The notes under the pieces were generated by a model. The model was not told the DNA's origin and made no database searches. It saw only the letters and a list, made by a program, of their open reading frames with translations. From Streptomonospora nanhaiensis (lineage in GTDB: Bacteria; Actinomycetota; Actinomycetes; Streptosporangiales; Streptosporangiaceae): a stretch of 64,000 nucleotides of DNA. The stretch's first letter is position 1. The number at the start of each line of letters is the position of its first letter. The stretch is taken from positions 2,852,001 through 2,916,000 of the forward strand of contig NZ_JACCFO010000001.1 of the NCBI RefSeq assembly GCF_013410565.1, given 5' to 3'. Made by a program: the position numbers and the translations under genes. Of this stretch, positions 62,804-64,000 are shown in pieces.

Positions 62804-63304
62804 AGCGGCTCCTTTGTCTACGTCAAGCCGAATCATCGCCGACGCCTTCGGAAAGGGCCAGTTGGTCTGGACAAGTGGTGTGGACCAATGGTCTATTTTT
62901 TCGCGCCACAGCCCACACGCAGGGGATTACGCCTTGTCAGCGGCGGGTGCGGTGGGTGGCGGCGGACGCGCCGGGGTACTGGACCACGCGCCCGGACGGG
63001 GGCCGCGCCGCCGGGCGGGAGTTCCCGGTCACCGCGCCCGCCGCCCGCCGACGCGGGTGCGCACCGCGCACGGCGGGCGGCACCTACGAGAGGACATGAC
63101 CGCAGGTCAGATGCTGTTTCGCGGGCGCGCCGCCCGCGCCGCGCCGACCGGTTCAAGCGCGGTTCACCGGGCCGACGGCGGGTGTTCACGCAGGCCGACC
63201 AGGGGCGTCGCGCCGCCGCCGTGACGCGGCGCGCACGCCCCGCATGATTCGCGTCACACTAGTGGTCGACCCGGCCCGCCGGAACGGCCCCAAAGGGTGT
63301 GCTC
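62804..63304. other. divergent-like gap upstream of PEP carboxykinase
   Basis: 501 bp. The part nearest the carboxykinase gene holds the GntR-like boxes and an A/T run GTCTATTTTTTCG (62891-62903). The rest is GC-rich with no recognisable gene and contains the downstream side of the lipoprotein gene at 63305. Confidence 0.35.
62861..62889. promoter_or_regulatory. tandem GntR/DasR-like boxes upstream of PEP carboxykinase
   Basis: Two overlapping 16-bp elements, GTTGGTCTGGACAAGT (62861-62876) and AGTGGTGTGGACCAAT (62874-62889), match the streptomycete DasR consensus (A S TGGTCTAGACCA S T) at 12 and 13 of 16 positions by eye. A third half-site, ATGGTCTA, follows at 62888-62895. They lie 58-86 bp before the start codon, in promoter position. 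Confidence 0.55.
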
Positions 63305-63856
63305 CTATTGGCCGGGGAACTCCACGTAGCCGCCGGTGCCCTCCGGGCTGGGGTGCGGCAGCACCTCCGAGCGGGTGCCCTGGGGGCCCACCGCGAACCA
63401 CACGCCGTCGGCGCCCTGGCCGTTGACGTCGCCGGGGTCGACGTCGCCGGAGAACCGGTAGAGCGGCCAGCCCGCCAGGGTGAGCTGGGTGCCGCCCTCG
63501 GGGCGCTCGTAGCCGTCCACGAGGGAGGCGTCGATGCCCTCGGTGGTGACCTCGCCCTGGACGGTCGCCGGCGGCCACTGCTCGGCGCACTCCCCCGTGC
63601 ACGCCGAGACGGTGGGGTCGGCGCTGTCGGCGGCGGAGACGTAGAGCGTGTAGCCGTCGGAGTCGGTGACGACCGGCCCGGCCTGGGTGTCCTCGGCGAC
63701 GCTGAGCGTGGCCGACACCCCCTCGCCCGGCTCGGTCTCGCCGGGCCGGTCGCCGTAGCCGCCCGGACTGCCCTCGTCGGGGGTACAGCCCACGGTCGTC
63801 AGCAGCGCGGCGGCGCCGCCGGCCAGGTACAGCCGCATCGTCCTGGGAGCGTCCAC
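63305..63856 (-). CDS. lipoprotein with COG4315-type repeats
   Basis: 183 residues from the GTG at 63856 with GGAAG upstream (an ATG six codons later is possible). Lipobox LLTTVGC near residue 24. The mature part has two copies of the family's short unit: VTDSDGYTLYVSAADSADPT with SACTGECAEQWPP, and LTLAGWPLYRFSGDVDPGDV with WFAVGPQGT, as in secreted proteins of the COG4315 group found in actinomycetes. The paired cysteines ACTGECAEQW are typical. Function unknown, exposed on the outer membrane face. Confidence 0.9.
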   Translation of the reverse strand: MDAPRTMRLYLAGGAAALLTTVGCTPDEGSPGGYGDRPGETEPGEGVSATLSVAEDTQAGPVVTDSDGYTLYVSAADSADPTVSACTGECAEQWPPATVQGEVTTEGIDASLVDGYERPEGGTQLTLAGWPLYRFSGDVDPGDVNGQGADGVWFAVGPQGTRSEVLPHPSPEGTGGYVEFPGQ

Positions 63857-64000
63857 GGGTGGTCTTCCTTCCTCGCCGTGCGGGTTCGCCGCCGCGTCGG
63901 AAGGGGCCGCGCCGAGCGGGCGCGGCCGGCGCGCGGCGGCGGACCGGGGCCCGGGCGGTGCGCGGCGGCGGGAACGCCGTCAATTGAAACCCACCGGGGT
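63857..64000. other. right edge of the window upstream of the lipoprotein gene
   Basis: 144 bp with no gene. A less GC-rich patch, GTCAATTGAAACCC, lies at 63979-63992 and could be part of a promoter beyond the edge. Confidence 0.3.

Noticed and set aside
1-64000. tRNA, rRNA, riboswitch, insertion sequence or phage genes
   Set aside because: No cloverleaf with a GTTCRA arm, no transposase or integrase motif and no long terminal repeat was found by reading both strands. A covariance-model search would be decisive for small RNAs.

Overview
The window is very GC-rich, gene-dense DNA (coding third positions almost all G or C) with frequent GTG starts, AAGGAGG-type ribosome binding sites and actinobacterial families: GAF-ANTAR regulator, MEDS/RsbA-type anti-sigma protein, GTP-dependent PEP carboxykinase, AA10 chitin monooxygenase and two sugar ABC importers without their own ATPase. 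It fits a filamentous, polymer-degrading actinomycete. A Nocardiopsaceae-like host is my inference from gene style, not something proven here. I see no rRNA, tRNA, CRISPR array, insertion sequence or phage gene.

Layout. 1-5.6 kb holds metal and metalloid functions: the 5' end of an ArsO-like flavoprotein, divergent from an ArsR-acetyltransferase fusion with three operator copies; a membrane protein abutting a truncated GlxA-type regulator; and a His-rich CopB-type P-ATPase behind a perfect CsoR-like palindrome. 5.7-23 kb is mixed housekeeping and accessory DNA: catalase, a GH13 enzyme, a frameshifted FAD monooxygenase with its TetR repressor, an APH-like kinase, two DoxX proteins (one of them near 43 kb), RNase HI, a DMT transporter, DUF817, a pair of divergent genes that have both lost their N-termini, topoisomerase IB, an AlkZ-like winged-helix protein and a GAF-ANTAR regulator. 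A secreted chitin-type LPMO follows at 23.5 kb, downstream of a long palindrome with a DasR-like core.

24.6-34.0 kb is the most unusual locus. A LacI regulator with a perfect 16-bp operator, two permeases and a binding lipoprotein are followed by four consecutive ADP-ribosylglycohydrolase-family genes of clearly different subtypes. It looks like one operon that imports and hydrolyses a glycosylated, possibly ribosylated, compound. 34.5-48.8 kb holds DJ-1/GlxA proteins, a DUF1023 hydrolase, an orphan histidine kinase, an Lnt-like acyltransferase, a secreted beta-helix protein with its own LacI-type operator, an L,D-transpeptidase, a 3-hydroxyacid-dehydrogenase-like enzyme, a proline-rich membrane-anchored protein, DUF4239 and a MEDS/HATPase regulator.

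49.0-58.5 kb is a second sugar system: an autoregulated LacI repressor (two matching palindromes), binding protein, two permeases, an intracellular GH31 alpha-xylosidase-like enzyme and a large secreted GH3 enzyme with an inserted trefoil-like domain and a C-terminal CBM6-like domain. 58.6-59.9 kb is a lower-GC island with a PIN-domain toxin-like gene overlapping an unrecognised 261-residue partner. The window ends with a RibD/DHFR-like protein, PEP carboxykinase with tandem GntR/DasR-like boxes, and a small lipoprotein.
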